Assembly (NCBI GenBank): GCA_963760935.1
Contig: CAVXFB010000008.1
Coordinates: forward strand, 496,001-560,000
Source of the DNA: CAVXFB01 sp963760935
GTDB lineage: Bacteria > Planctomycetota > Planctomycetia > Pirellulales > Thermoguttaceae
Length of the DNA stretch: 64,000 bases
Direction: 5' to 3'
The notes under the pieces were generated by a model. It saw nothing but the letters and a program-made list of their open reading frames with translations. It had not been told where the DNA came from and ran no database searches. Below are positions 8,888 through 17,765 of the stretch, one piece after another (positions within the stretch are counted from its first letter, which is position 1; each line of letters starts with the position of its first letter). The position numbers and the translations under genes were made by a program.

Positions 8888-10345
8888 CTACGGCGACATA
8901 GCGCCAGACTCAGCATCCGCATACGACTCAAACTGCACCTGGGCTCGCGGGGCAAGCACCGGCGCGGGATGGTCGAGAAAAGTGGCCAGTTTGTTGGCGC
9001 ACGACGGCTGTTGCAGCTTGCGGATAGCGTCGCACTCGATCTGCCGGATGCGCTCGCGGGTGACGGAGAAAATCTTGCCGACCTCGGAAAGAGTGTACGT
9101 GTAACCATCCGACAGCCCATAGCGCAGACGAAGGATTTCCCGCTCCCGGTAGTTCAGCGACTGAAGCGCTTGGGCAATGCCGGCCTTGAGTGAATCGTGG
9201 TGGATGCCCAGCAGGGGATCGTCGTAACGCTGATCGGGCAACAACTCACCCAAGTAGTTCTCGCTGGCGTCGCCCAAAGGCTCGTCGAGCGAGAGCATGC
9301 GGCGATTGGCCTTCATGGCGCGATGCGTAGCATCGACCGACAGGCCGGCTGCCTGGGCCGTTTCCTCTAGCGTCGGGCGGCGGTTCCGTTCTTGCGCCTG
9401 GCGGCGACCGGCGGTAAGAACTTTGTCGACCGTGCTCAGCATGTGCACCGGAACGCGGATCGTGCGGCTGTGGTCGGCGATGGCACGGCTGATGGCCTGC
9501 CGGATCCACCAGGTGGCATACGTCGAGAACTTGAAGCCGCGGGCGGGCTCGAACTTGTCGACAGCCCGCAAGAGCCCCGTGTTGCCTTCCTGGATCAGAT
9601 CCAAGAAGCTGAGGCCGCGATTGCGATAGCGCTTGGCGATCGACACCACGAGCCGCAAATTGGCGGTGGAAAGCTCTCGCCGGGCGTTATCGTGTATGTG
9701 GCGCAACGCGGTAATTCGCGACAAACGGCGTCGCAGGCGGGCCGGCGTCTCGCTGGTAATCCGCATCAGCCGACGCAGTTCCTTGCGCACTTCAGCCACT
9801 CGCGCGTTATCGTGCGCATGACGGGCCTCGGCAATTTCCTGCAACTGCATGTCCATCCGCCGGGCAATCTCTTTCAGCCTTTCGACCAAGTGATCGAGAT
9901 GCGGCCGACGGACGAGCGTTTCCTCGACCAAACGGATCGCTTTGGCGCACCGGAACAACAACCGGCGCCGCGCCTCTCGGCGCCGCTCGGGCCCGGAAGC
10001 TCTGGAAATCGCCGCAACGAAGTCCGCCCGGTTGCGGCGGACCAAATGCTTCAGCGTGCGGACGTTCGGCACGACCGACGCCATGATGCGATGTTTGTTT
10101 TCTTCGATGCTCAGCGTGCCTTCAAAGGCAACTTCGGGGCGCGTCAGCCCACTGGCCACCTTGTCGAGCATCGCCACCGCGCCGCGGAGCACGTAGTCGG
10201 TGGCCAGCATCGCCTCTCGAAGTGACTTGCGGGCCACTTCAATGTGCAGCGCGGCGTGCAGTTCCTGGCGCCGGTTGAGCAACGGAGTGTTGCTCATTTG
10301 CGTCAAGTAGATCTGAACGGAGTCGGACGGACCTCCATCGATCAT
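8888..10345 (-). CDS. RNA polymerase sigma-70 family factor (primary-type paralogue)
   Basis: 485 residues from ATG 10345; a TTG five codons upstream is an alternative. Region 1.2 is recognisable near residues 8-40, followed by a long basic insert. Regions 2.1-2.4 span about 225-300 (RLVVSIAKRYRNRGLSFLDL, QEGNTGLLRAVDKFEP, STYATWWIRQAISRA). Region 3 follows, and region 4 is at about 395-445 (REREILRLRYGLSDG, SVTRERIRQIECDAIRKL). Region 1.1 is absent, as in RpoS/SigB-group factors. It should recognise promoters close to the -35/-10 consensus. Whether it is the housekeeping factor cannot be decided, since planctomycetes carry several. Confidence 0.92.
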   Translation of the reverse strand: MIDGGPSDSVQIYLTQMSNTPLLNRRQELHAALHIEVARKSLREAMLATDYVLRGAVAMLDKVASGLTRPEVAFEGTLSIEENKHRIMASVVPNVRTLKHLVRRNRADFVAAISRASGPERRREARRRLLFRCAKAIRLVEETLVRRPHLDHLVERLKEIARRMDMQLQEIAEARHAHDNARVAEVRKELRRLMRITSETPARLRRRLSRITALRHIHDNARRELSTANLRLVVSIAKRYRNRGLSFLDLIQEGNTGLLRAVDKFEPARGFKFSTYATWWIRQAISRAIADHSRTIRVPVHMLSTVDKVLTAGRRQAQERNRRPTLEETAQAAGLSVDATHRAMKANRRMLSLDEPLGDASENYLGELLPDQRYDDPLLGIHHDSLKAGIAQALQSLNYREREILRLRYGLSDGYTYTLSEVGKIFSVTRERIRQIECDAIRKLQQPSCANKLATFLDHPAPVLAPRAQVQFESYADAESGAMSP

Positions 10346-10669
10346 GGCTTCTCGTTCCAAGAAAGAGATGTAATATGGCGGGTTTCCATCCAGTTATACG
10401 CTCGCCAACGGGGTTTGGTTCGCCATTGTCCTAGGGCAACTACGGTGATAGCCCTAGTAGCGGCTCCCAACCACTAGTATTCTTCGCGGCAGAAGCCGCG
10501 AGGTACAGCCCGCCACCCGGGGCACTCGGTCTTAACGTATGCGCCGGGGAGGTTGCAGGCGGTGACCCGTTCAGACATTTACTGGTACGTATATTGCCAA
10601 AAGCAGGGGTCGGTGGTAGAAGAGGCGGTCACTGCAAGCATGCCGGGTCGTAAAGTCGACGGGGAGCCG
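10346..10669. other. Divergent intergenic region, sigma factor / pseudopilin
   Basis: 324 bp that must carry both promoters. A GC-rich hairpin (TCGCGGCA..AGCCGCGA) lies near 10484-10502. I see no clear -35/-10 pair and no gene. Confidence 0.45.
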
Positions 10670-11692
10670 ATGGCCAAGCATTCTAGAAATCGCCGCGCCA
10701 CGCATGACCGCGGTTTCAGTCTGGTCGAACTTCTGGTCGTCATCACGATCATCGGCATCTTGGTCTCGCTGCTGATTCCGGCGGTCCAGGCGGCGCGCGA
10801 GGCAGCTCGGCGGATTCAGTGCCACAATCATCTGCGACAGCTTGGTTTGGCGGCGGCCAATCACGAATCGGCCCAAGGCTTCTTGCCCTCAGGCGGTTGG
10901 GGCAACAAATGGGCCGGCGATCCCGATCGCGGCTGTGGCACGCGACAGCCGGGCGGCTGGGTGTACAACCTCCTGCCCTATCTTGAGCAAACGACCGTCT
11001 ATCGCATGGGGGCGGGCGGCGACGGCGCGGCTGCCGCGCGACGCACGGCCACACCGTTGGCCGTCCTCCACTGTCCTACCCGGCGAAGCGCCGTAGCATA
11101 TCCGTTTCTGCTCGGGGCGACGTATTCCTACTACAACGTGAACGCCGGAGCAGTCATCGCCCGCTGCGACTACGCCGCCAATTGCGGCGACGCCTACGAC
11201 ACTAGGCCCAGCCACAACGCCGTGTCGGCGGGGCCTGGCTCCTACGCGATCGGAGACGCCTGGACCATAAACGATTGGGCCGCCGAACCCAATGGCGACT
11301 CGACCGCCACGGGCGTAATCTATTTGCACAGCCGACTGCCGATGGCGCAGATTCGCGATGGCACCAGCTACACGTATTTTGTGGGCGAGCGGTTTATTGA
11401 TCCCCAGCACTACACCGACGGTACGCCGGCCGACGATGACCAGGGCTGGGACACCGGCATCGACCACGACACGGCCCGCTGGACGAACGACGATCCCTAT
11501 ATGCAACCGTACCAAGACCAAAGTGGCCTGATGTTCCCGAACGTGCGATTCGGCAGCGCCCATGCCGCCGGGTTCAACGTCGTGCTCTGCGACGGCTCGG
11601 TCCATTCGATCAGCTACACGATCGACGGCCGAGTTCACCGCTGCCTGGGCAACCGCAAGGACGGCCAACCGATCGATATGAGCAAGTTCTGA
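10670..11692 (+). CDS. DUF1559 domain protein with prepilin-type N terminus
   Basis: 340 residues from ATG 10670, preceded by GGGGAG. The N terminus has the type IV pseudopilin motif: cleavage after G15 of DRG|FSLVELLVVITII, Glu at mature position 5, then a 20-residue hydrophobic helix. The DUF1559 body follows, and the C terminus has the family H-x9-DG signature (SAHAAGFNVVLCDGSVH). These proteins occur in very large numbers in planctomycetes and are thought to be exported by a type II secretion/type IV pilus-like machine; their true role is unknown. The gene stands alone between the sigma factor and the ECF operon. Confidence 0.93.
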   Translation: MAKHSRNRRATHDRGFSLVELLVVITIIGILVSLLIPAVQAAREAARRIQCHNHLRQLGLAAANHESAQGFLPSGGWGNKWAGDPDRGCGTRQPGGWVYNLLPYLEQTTVYRMGAGGDGAAAARRTATPLAVLHCPTRRSAVAYPFLLGATYSYYNVNAGAVIARCDYAANCGDAYDTRPSHNAVSAGPGSYAIGDAWTINDWAAEPNGDSTATGVIYLHSRLPMAQIRDGTSYTYFVGERFIDPQHYTDGTPADDDQGWDTGIDHDTARWTNDDPYMQPYQDQSGLMFPNVRFGSAHAAGFNVVLCDGSVHSISYTIDGRVHRCLGNRKDGQPIDMSKF

Positions 11693-11802
11693 GGGGCGGA
11701 GCGCGATCAAGAGTGTCAAGAAGCAAGTCGAACCAGATTTTCTTGTAAACGCTCTTGGCAATTTGCTCGGTTACTTGTCTGAAGTGACGCGACCAGCCTG
11801 TA

Positions 11803-12378
11803 ATGGTGGCCGCAAAACGTGAACGCCGAGGCATCCATTTGGACTGCGAACCATTGACCTATGACGCGATGGTCCGGCCAATGCAAGACCAGATGATGCG
11901 GTCGATCTGGCGGATCACGCGCGTCGCCGAGGATGCCGAAGATGCGTTGCAAGAATCGCTGACCATCATTTGGAAGCGGCGGGCGCGGATCGCGCGGCAC
12001 CCGCGCCCCCGAGCACTCATTTTGCGAATATGCGTGAACTGTGCTTGCGATGTGCTCCGAGCGCGATTACGTCGCGGATCGCGGGAAACGGCCCTGATCG
12101 ATCCCGACGCCGTGCACGCGAAAGGTGCCCCGGTCGGGCAGCAATTGCACAGACAGGAATTGCGGAAAGACATTTCTCGTGCCCTTTTGCGCCTTCCGAC
12201 CCGGCAGGCGACAGCGGTCATCATGCGATACATACTGGAGCTGCCCTACGAAGAGATCGGCGCTGCCTTGGGCTGCTCCGAGACTACCGCCCGAGTGCAT
12301 GTCAACCGAGCGCACAAGAAACTGAGCAGGCTATTAGCCCATCTGGCTCCGCCGTACTCTACGGAGGATTCAAAATGA
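11803..12378 (+). CDS. ECF-type RNA polymerase sigma factor
   Basis: 191 residues. Region 2 at about 25-90 (MQDQMMRSIWRITRVAEDAEDALQES) and region 4 at about 125-185 (LRLPTRQATAVIMRYI, LPYEEIGAALGCSETTARVHV). The start is uncertain: ATG 11803 lacks a good ribosome-binding site and an internal ATG is possible. Its stop overlaps the start of the next gene as ATGA (12375-12378), the usual coupling of ECF factor and anti-sigma factor. It should direct the core enzyme to a small regulon, often including its own promoter. Confidence 0.9.
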   Translation: MVAAKRERRGIHLDCEPLTYDAMVRPMQDQMMRSIWRITRVAEDAEDALQESLTIIWKRRARIARHPRPRALILRICVNCACDVLRARLRRGSRETALIDPDAVHAKGAPVGQQLHRQELRKDISRALLRLPTRQATAVIMRYILELPYEEIGAALGCSETTARVHVNRAHKKLSRLLAHLAPPYSTEDSK

Positions 12379-13376
12379 ACGAGACAGATGATGAGAACGA
12401 CTATATCCGTCGGACACTTCGGCAATCAATGCCCGACGACCTAGCGGTAGATGTTGAGCAACGCATGCACAAGCGGCTTGCGGCCTTCTGTAAACAGGTC
12501 GACACGACGGCGCCGAGCGAGCCTCTGGAACCCGCGAGACCCTGGAGCCGAATGACACAGTGGATGGGAGGGCTTAGCATGAAAAAGCGGATTGGCATTG
12601 CGTTTGGCGGTACGGCGGCTTTGCTCGCGCTGCTCTTGCTCTGGGGCGGGGACATGGCGAGGCCGGTCTCGGCGATGGAGAAGATGGCCGAGAGCGTGCG
12701 AAAGGCGAAATCGTATAAGTCCACGATTACCAGCATCTCGCGATGGCGCGAGACGCCACCCAAGGGAGCGTCCACCCCGGGGCCTCTCGTCATAAGAAGG
12801 ACGACACAGACGTGCTACCATCTCGCAGACGGGTCCCAGCGGACGGAGACTTTGGACCAGTTTAGCGGAGGATTCTATCCTGGGGGAATTGGGCCGACAG
12901 CAAAAGTCACATGGATCAATCCAGCGGGCAAGCCGTGGACCGCACTCAACCATCAGACCAAGACGTACCGCCGCTATCCGCCCGCGGAACGTGATTCGTT
13001 TATGGACGAGGTTCAGTCGTTGGGCAGCTTCGCTGGGCGAGCCGACCGCGAACTGGGTATCAAAGAGATCGATGGCACGAAGGCCCGTGGCTTTCAGTTC
13101 GACGACGCCAGCAAACTCCTCCCCCACAACAGCCCGCCGGAAACGATCGCAGACGTCTGGATCGACATCGAGTCGAACTTGCCGATTCGACTCCACCAGG
13201 AAAGGAAGAAGAAGGTGGGAGACATCCCCGAGATGACTTGCACCTTCAATATTCAGTGGAATCTCGACTTTGACGCGAAGCTGTTCGACGCCACGCCGCC
13301 CGAAGGCTACACCGATGTCACGTCGTCCATGGCCGTTCCACCAAAGTCAGGTGCCACCAAAAGCGGTGCGCGATGA
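12375..13376 (+). CDS. Putative membrane anti-sigma factor with large extracytoplasmic domain
   Basis: 333 residues, start coupled to the ECF gene through ATGA. Residues 1-75 are cytoplasmic and helical (RRTLRQSMPDDLAVDVEQRM) and could hold the sigma factor. One membrane helix lies at about 77-95 (IGIAFGGTAALLALLLLWG). The remaining 235 residues should be outside and contain beta-rich stretches resembling LolA/RseB-like sensor domains (WIDIESNLPIRLHQE, DAKLFDATPPEGYTDV). No zinc HxxxCxxC anti-sigma motif is visible, so the role is inferred from position and topology. It may sense envelope lipid or protein damage. Confidence 0.7.
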   Translation: MNETDDENDYIRRTLRQSMPDDLAVDVEQRMHKRLAAFCKQVDTTAPSEPLEPARPWSRMTQWMGGLSMKKRIGIAFGGTAALLALLLLWGGDMARPVSAMEKMAESVRKAKSYKSTITSISRWRETPPKGASTPGPLVIRRTTQTCYHLADGSQRTETLDQFSGGFYPGGIGPTAKVTWINPAGKPWTALNHQTKTYRRYPPAERDSFMDEVQSLGSFAGRADRELGIKEIDGTKARGFQFDDASKLLPHNSPPETIADVWIDIESNLPIRLHQERKKKVGDIPEMTCTFNIQWNLDFDAKLFDATPPEGYTDVTSSMAVPPKSGATKSGAR

Positions 13377-13416
13377 GAGCTTCCAGAATTTTGGCGGGAC
13401 CTATCGTTCCCTCTGC

Positions 13417-14181
13417 TCAATCGGCGACGGGAGTCGCCTCCTGCAGGTGCGGCAGGACGATCGTGAACGTAGCGCCGTGGCCGGGTTCGCTTTGGACGTC
13501 GATGCGGCCGCCGTGGTTGGTGACGATGCGCCACGCTTTGGATAGGCCGAGGCCCAGGCCGCGGCCGGCTTGGCGAGCCGAATAGTAGGGGTCGAAAAGG
13601 TGCCGCCGCTCCTCGGGCTGGATGCCGGGGCCATCGTCGCGGATGGCAACAGTTGTTTCGCTGTCGGACTGTGCGACGGCGATTTCGACGTGGCCGCCGC
13701 TGCCGAGCGCTTCGAGCGCGTTCTGGCATATCGCCCGCAGGGCAACGGTGAGTTGGACGGGGTCGGCCTCGACGACGACGGGGCTCGACGCAACCGATCG
13801 GCCGATGGCCGTCTCTTGCTCTGCCGCACGGGGTTGCAGGTCGGCCACCACATGGTCGACGAGTGCGATCAGGTCAACCGATTGGATTTCAGGCCGGGGC
13901 GGACGAGCGAAGAGCATCATGTCGGCGATCATCTCGTAGACGCGCATGGCCTGCGAGTTGATCAGCGCCAGATCGCGCCGCCGCTCGGGGTGAGTCTCGT
14001 CGCGAAGGAAGAGTTGGGCCCGACCGGCGATGACGGTCAGGGGATTATTGATTTCGTGGCCGGCTCCGGCCGCAAACTCGGCCATTGCTTCGAGCTTCTC
14101 GGCCTCCAATAGCTCCTGGAAGCGGGTTTCCAGTTCGGCGAGCCGGGCCAGCTTTTCGGCGATGGATGATGGCTCTGCCAT
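13417..14181 (-). CDS. Soluble sensor histidine kinase
   Basis: 254 residues from ATG 14181 with no membrane segment. An N-terminal coiled coil (residues 5-35) leads into a HisKA dimerisation domain with the phospho-acceptor His42 in GHEINNPLTVIAGRAQLFL. The HATPase domain carries the N box (ICQNALEAL), G1 (DDGPGIQ) and G2 (GRGLGLGLSKAWRIVTNHGG). With no PAS or GAF domain it needs an external sensing partner. It lies downstream of the response regulator at 14376-14957 on the same strand, separated by GTAGGGTCCGC repeats, and is probably its partner. Confidence 0.9.
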   Translation of the reverse strand: MAEPSSIAEKLARLAELETRFQELLEAEKLEAMAEFAAGAGHEINNPLTVIAGRAQLFLRDETHPERRRDLALINSQAMRVYEMIADMMLFARPPRPEIQSVDLIALVDHVVADLQPRAAEQETAIGRSVASSPVVVEADPVQLTVALRAICQNALEALGSGGHVEIAVAQSDSETTVAIRDDGPGIQPEERRHLFDPYYSARQAGRGLGLGLSKAWRIVTNHGGRIDVQSEPGHGATFTIVLPHLQEATPVAD

Positions 14182-14190
14182 GAAAAGAAT

Positions 14191-14344
14191 CGTAGGGTCC
14201 GCCTCGCGGACCAAGAAAATCCGCGGTCCGCATGGCGGACCCTACGGACTCCTCACGAAGAGCCCGTCGTTAGAGAAAACGTGACCGAGCACGAGCACTG
14301 GCAAAGCCAGTGACACACCGCGGTCCGCAGGGCGGACCCTACGG
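14191..14344. repeat. Three GTAGGGTCCGC elements
   Basis: Copies at 14191-14212, 14223-14247 (inverted to the first) and 14318-14344. A 7-bp hairpin CACTGGC/GCCAGTG lies between them at 14296-14312. The first two can pair as a long stem in a transcript running from the response regulator to the kinase and could lower kinase expression. Confidence 0.7.
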
Positions 14345-14375
14345 CTCTGGACACTCGACTCTCAACTCTGGACAG

Positions 14376-14957
14376 CTACGCCCCGGCGGCAACTTCGATG
14401 TCCAGGTGCTGGCACATCCGCTCGACCAGGCGTTCGACCTCGAAGGGCTTGTGCATGAAGTCGTTGGCGCCGGCCGCCTTCAACTCGCTCACCTTGTCCT
14501 CTTCGACCATGCCGGAGATGCAGACGATGCGAACGTCGTCCATGCTCTTGTCGCCACGGACGCGCTGGCAGACTTCCTTGCCGTTGATGTCGGGCAGCAT
14601 GACATCGAGCACGATCAGGTCGGGGCGGTATTCCTTGACCATCATGCCGGCGTCGAAGCCATTATTGACGCTGCGGGTTTCAAACCGCCCGTCGCGATCC
14701 AAGGCATCAGTAATCAGCTCGACCAGTTCCTCGTCATCGTCGACGATGAGTATTTTGCGTTTGCCGCTTTCGAGGGCATCGGTCGGGATGCCGTTATCTC
14801 GCATGAAGCTGAAGAGTTCGTTGCGGGGGATGCGGCGAAAGCGGCTGCCCGGCACGCGAAACCCCTTGAGTTGGCCCGAGTCAAAACAGCGAATGATAGT
14901 TTGCTGCGAGACCTTGCAAATCTTGGCCGCCTCGCCGGTCGTGAACACAGTTTTCAT
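14376..14957 (-). CDS. Response regulator with N-terminal excisionase-type HTH
   Basis: 193 residues from ATG 14957 with an AGAGGG ribosome-binding site. Residues 4-52 form a MerR/excisionase-type helix-turn-helix (TTGEAAKICKVSQQTIIRCF, FRVPGSRFRRIPRNEL). Residues 67-185 form a receiver domain with acidic pocket in ILIVDDDEE, phospho-acceptor Asp118 (LIVLDVMLPD), Ser148 and Lys170 (HKPFE). The order DNA-binding then receiver is the reverse of the common one. The kinase gene follows downstream. A perfect 16-bp palindrome lies 17 nt before the start and a consensus promoter about 235 nt before it. Confidence 0.92.
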   Translation of the reverse strand: MKTVFTTGEAAKICKVSQQTIIRCFDSGQLKGFRVPGSRFRRIPRNELFSFMRDNGIPTDALESGKRKILIVDDDEELVELITDALDRDGRFETRSVNNGFDAGMMVKEYRPDLIVLDVMLPDINGKEVCQRVRGDKSMDDVRIVCISGMVEEDKVSELKAAGANDFMHKPFEVERLVERMCQHLDIEVAAGA

Positions 14958-14973
14958 GTTGATCCCTCTTGCC

Positions 14974-14989
14974 AGTTGCCGCGGCAACT
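14974..14989. promoter_or_regulatory. Perfect 16-bp palindrome in the response regulator leader
   Basis: AGTTGCCGCGGCAACT reads the same on both strands and ends 17 nt before the start codon, next to the ribosome-binding site. It may be an operator, possibly for the regulator itself, or a hairpin that hides the translation start. Confidence 0.5.
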
Positions 14990-15051
14990 AGCGGTAACGA
15001 GACCCCGCGACGGTTCGCCGCCAGACGATCCAGGGGCCCCTAGTCCTCCGT

Positions 15052-15081
15052 GTCAAAGTAGCCTGGGTCAAAGTAGCCTGG
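15052..15081. repeat. 15-bp perfect tandem duplication
   Basis: GTCAAAGTAGCCTGG occurs twice head to tail in the leader between the 15.2 kb promoter and the response regulator gene. The rest of the 470-bp gap (14958-15426) holds the palindrome, the promoter and no gene. Confidence 0.75.
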
Positions 15082-15190
15082 AACCCGCCTTGAGTTCGCG
15101 CCTACCGCAAACCCTACACATCCTAAGCTAAGTGCAACCAGCAGGCTTATCCGGTTCTGCCGACATTACCGAACTTGCCAAGCAGGCTCA

Positions 15191-15218
15191 ATTATAGCTA
15201 TCCTCCCGCGCCTGTCAA
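15191..15218 (-). promoter_or_regulatory. Consensus sigma-70 promoter for the response regulator
   Basis: On the minus strand: TTGACA at 15218-15213, a 16-bp spacer, and TATAAT at 15196-15191. Both hexamers are perfect. Transcription would start near 15184 and give a leader of about 225 nt before the response regulator. Confidence 0.75.
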
Positions 15219-15426
15219 TACGGTTATTATCGCGCTAAGTCGTGACCGTGTGAGCAGTTATAACGAGAGCCTCAGTTATCCAAACGCCGATCGGACACGA
15301 CTGGCCGTACAAATGCGAGCGAAATAGTCAAAGCGCGACTTGGGATGTTGCGGGGGCTCGGATGAATGCGGGCAGAAAACGCAAGTCAACAAGTATCGTT
15401 TGACGGCCGCTAAATCAGTCCGGCGT

Positions 15427-17316
15427 TCAGCAGTGAAATTTCGTTTTCGGACCTTCGAGGTAGATAAGTAGCACGCTAAGATCGGCCGGCGTAAGGCCGC
15501 TGATGCGGGCAGCCTGCGCGAGATCGGTCGGGCAGACGCGGGCCAGCTTTTCGCGGGCTTCAGCACGCAGGTGAGGCACGTCGCAATAATCCAATCCGGC
15601 CGGAATGCGCCGGGCCGCCAGTCGCTGCTGCCGCTCGATCTCCATCTGCTGCCGAGCAACATAACCGGCGTACTTCGCATCGTAAACCACCTGTGTTGCC
15701 ACGTCGGTCGATACGGCTGCCAATGTGGGCATGTGTGCGACGACATTCTGCCAAGTGACTTCAGGACGGCGGAGCATTTTTACCAATGAAAGAGAGCCGT
15801 GATGGGTAGTTTCGAGAAGATTCACCGTTCGGTTAACCTCGGCCTCTTTGGCCTGAAACCTCTCCCATCGGTCGTCATCAACCAAGCCCAGCGACCGGCC
15901 GAGCGGCGTCAGACGACGGTCGGCATTGTCGGGCCGCAACAGCAAGCGATATTCGGCCCGACTGGTGAACATGCGGTACGGCTCATCGGCGCCGCGGGTC
16001 ACGAGATCGTCGATCATCACGCCGATGTAAGCTTGATCGCGACGAAGCACTAGCGGCGGCTCTCCGCGAAGCCCGAGCACGGCATTGGCTCCGGCGACAA
16101 GCCCTTGGGCCGCGGCTTCCTCATAGCCGGTGGTGCCGTTGACTTGCCCGGCACAATAGAAGTTGGCCACGCGTTTCGTTTCCAGCGACGGCTTCAACTG
16201 CATCGACGGCAAGTAGTCGTACTCGATGGCATAGCCGTAGCGCAGGATTTTGGCTCTTTCCAGTCCGGGAATCAGCCGTAGCACGGCTTCCTGCACGTCG
16301 CGCGGCAGACTGGTCGACAGTCCGTTGATGTACACGTCGTGCGTCGCTCGCCCTTCCGGCTCCAAGAAGAGTTGATGCCGCGATTTGTCGGCAAAGCGGA
16401 CGATCTTCGTTTCGATCGACGGGCAGTAGCGCGGGCCAGTCGATTGAATCTGCCCGCTAAACATCGGTGCGCGATGCAGGTTTGCACGAATCAGCTCATG
16501 GGCCTCCGGCGTGGTGTACGTGATCCAACAAGGAACCTGTTCCGTGTCAATTCGCTCGGTGAGAAACGAAAACGGCTCCGGCTCTCGATCGCCTGCCTGG
16601 ATTTCGGTCTTATCGTAGTCGATGGTTCGGCCGTCGATCCGTGGTGGCGTCCCCGTCTTGAAGCGGGCAACGTCAAAGCCTAGACGCACGAGGGCCTGGC
16701 TGACGCCGGACGTCGCGGGTTCCCCGATTCGCCCACCGGGCAGCGTCGCGTCGCCCGTATGGAGCACTCCTTGCATGAACGTGCCGGCGCAGAGCACGAT
16801 GGCCCGGGCGCGATAGATGGCGCCGCCGGCAACGCGGACACCGGCAATGCGCGTTGCGCTGTGGCCAACATTACCGCTTGGCAAGGAAGTGCCCAGCCTT
16901 TGTTCCCTGTCGACGCAAGCTTCTTCCACCAGCAGGTCTTCGACCGTCACTTGATGCAACGAGAGCCCCGATTGCGACGCGACGATCCGCCGAATCCCTT
17001 GCTGATAGACGCGTTTGTCGGCCTGGGCGCGGGGGCCGTGCATGGCGGGCCCTTTGCTACGGTTGAGCACGCGGAACTGGATGCCGGTGGCGTCGATCGC
17101 CCGGGCCATTGCTCCGCCGAGGGCGTCGACTTCGCGAACGATCTGCCCCTTGCCCACGCCGCCGATGGCCGGATTGCAGCTCATCAGCGCGATGGTTTCG
17201 AGGTTGCTGGTCAGGAGCGCTGTTTTTGCACCCATCCGCGCCGCCGCCAGCGCAGCCTCGACGCCCGCATGCCCGCCGCCGATCACCAGGACGTCATAAT
17301 CGTACGAGACGGTCAT
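15427..17316 (-). CDS. mnmG: tRNA uridine-5-carboxymethylaminomethyl modification enzyme MnmG (GidA)
   Basis: FAD-dependent partner of MnmE that installs the cmnm5 group on the wobble uridine of several tRNAs. 629 residues from ATG 17316 (MTVSYDYDVLVIGGGHAG), the usual length; a longer frame upstream is not conserved. The Rossmann FAD motif GGGHAGVEAALAAARMG opens the protein. Family signatures are SCNPAIGGVGKGQIVREVD, KGPAMHGPRAQADK and GQVNGTTGYEEAAAQGL. The C-terminal helical domain (DYCDVPHLRAEAREKL, ARISGLTPADLSVLLIYL), which binds MnmE and tRNA, is complete. Confidence 0.97.
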   Translation of the reverse strand: MTVSYDYDVLVIGGGHAGVEAALAAARMGAKTALLTSNLETIALMSCNPAIGGVGKGQIVREVDALGGAMARAIDATGIQFRVLNRSKGPAMHGPRAQADKRVYQQGIRRIVASQSGLSLHQVTVEDLLVEEACVDREQRLGTSLPSGNVGHSATRIAGVRVAGGAIYRARAIVLCAGTFMQGVLHTGDATLPGGRIGEPATSGVSQALVRLGFDVARFKTGTPPRIDGRTIDYDKTEIQAGDREPEPFSFLTERIDTEQVPCWITYTTPEAHELIRANLHRAPMFSGQIQSTGPRYCPSIETKIVRFADKSRHQLFLEPEGRATHDVYINGLSTSLPRDVQEAVLRLIPGLERAKILRYGYAIEYDYLPSMQLKPSLETKRVANFYCAGQVNGTTGYEEAAAQGLVAGANAVLGLRGEPPLVLRRDQAYIGVMIDDLVTRGADEPYRMFTSRAEYRLLLRPDNADRRLTPLGRSLGLVDDDRWERFQAKEAEVNRTVNLLETTHHGSLSLVKMLRRPEVTWQNVVAHMPTLAAVSTDVATQVVYDAKYAGYVARQQMEIERQQRLAARRIPAGLDYCDVPHLRAEAREKLARVCPTDLAQAARISGLTPADLSVLLIYLEGPKTKFHC

Positions 17317-17381
17317 TGTCTTCTTCCCACCACTGCTGCACGGCGATCGCCAAAGGCTTGCAGTACTGCTAGCCACTGGCC

Positions 17382-17409
17382 TTGCATTGTCTTAACAATA
17401 TGTTAAGAT
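17382..17409 (+). promoter_or_regulatory. higBA promoter with overlapping operator
   Basis: TTGCAT (17382-17387), 16-bp spacer, TAAGAT (17404-17409). A perfect inverted repeat CTTAACA-ATA-TGTTAAG at 17391-17407 overlaps the spacer and -10 box and is the likely binding site of the antitoxin, which would repress its own operon. Confidence 0.6.
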
Positions 17410-17462
17410 ACAGGTGTTGGCTAGTGGCGTCAAGGGGCACTCGGCTGAGTACTCATTCGATC

Positions 17463-17765
17463 ATGCGAATTATCGGGACAGACAAGATCGAAGCATTCTG
17501 CCGCCAACGCCCTGCCGCATGCCGTCACTTTGACCGCTGGCTGCAAGCCGTGGACGCGGCCACGTGGAATAGATGGTCCGACGTGCGACAAACGTATGCC
17601 AGAGCGTCGAAGGCGGGGCTGTGCGTGGTGTTCGATGTCCAGGGGGGCTCTTTTCGCCTCATCACCAGGATCGACTACCAATTTGAAGTGGTTTCCATTC
17701 TATATGTGTTGACTCACCAGCAGTACGATCAAGGAAAGTGGGAAGATGAGTGTGCATGCGACTGA
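17463..17765 (+). CDS. higB: HigB family type II toxin (mRNA interferase)
   Basis: 100 residues from ATG 17463 (MRIIGTDKIEAF). HigB/RelE-fold toxins cut mRNA on the translating ribosome. The family pattern is visible: an N-terminal helix with RHFDRWLQ, then DVRQTYARASKAG, a central strand (LCVVFDVQGGSFRLITRIDY) and a C-terminal THQQYDQGKWEDEC. The toxin-first order is typical for higBA. It overlaps the antitoxin gene by 20 nt, which implies coupled translation. Upstream is a promoter overlapped by an inverted repeat. Confidence 0.88.
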   Translation: MRIIGTDKIEAFCRQRPAACRHFDRWLQAVDAATWNRWSDVRQTYARASKAGLCVVFDVQGGSFRLITRIDYQFEVVSILYVLTHQQYDQGKWEDECACD

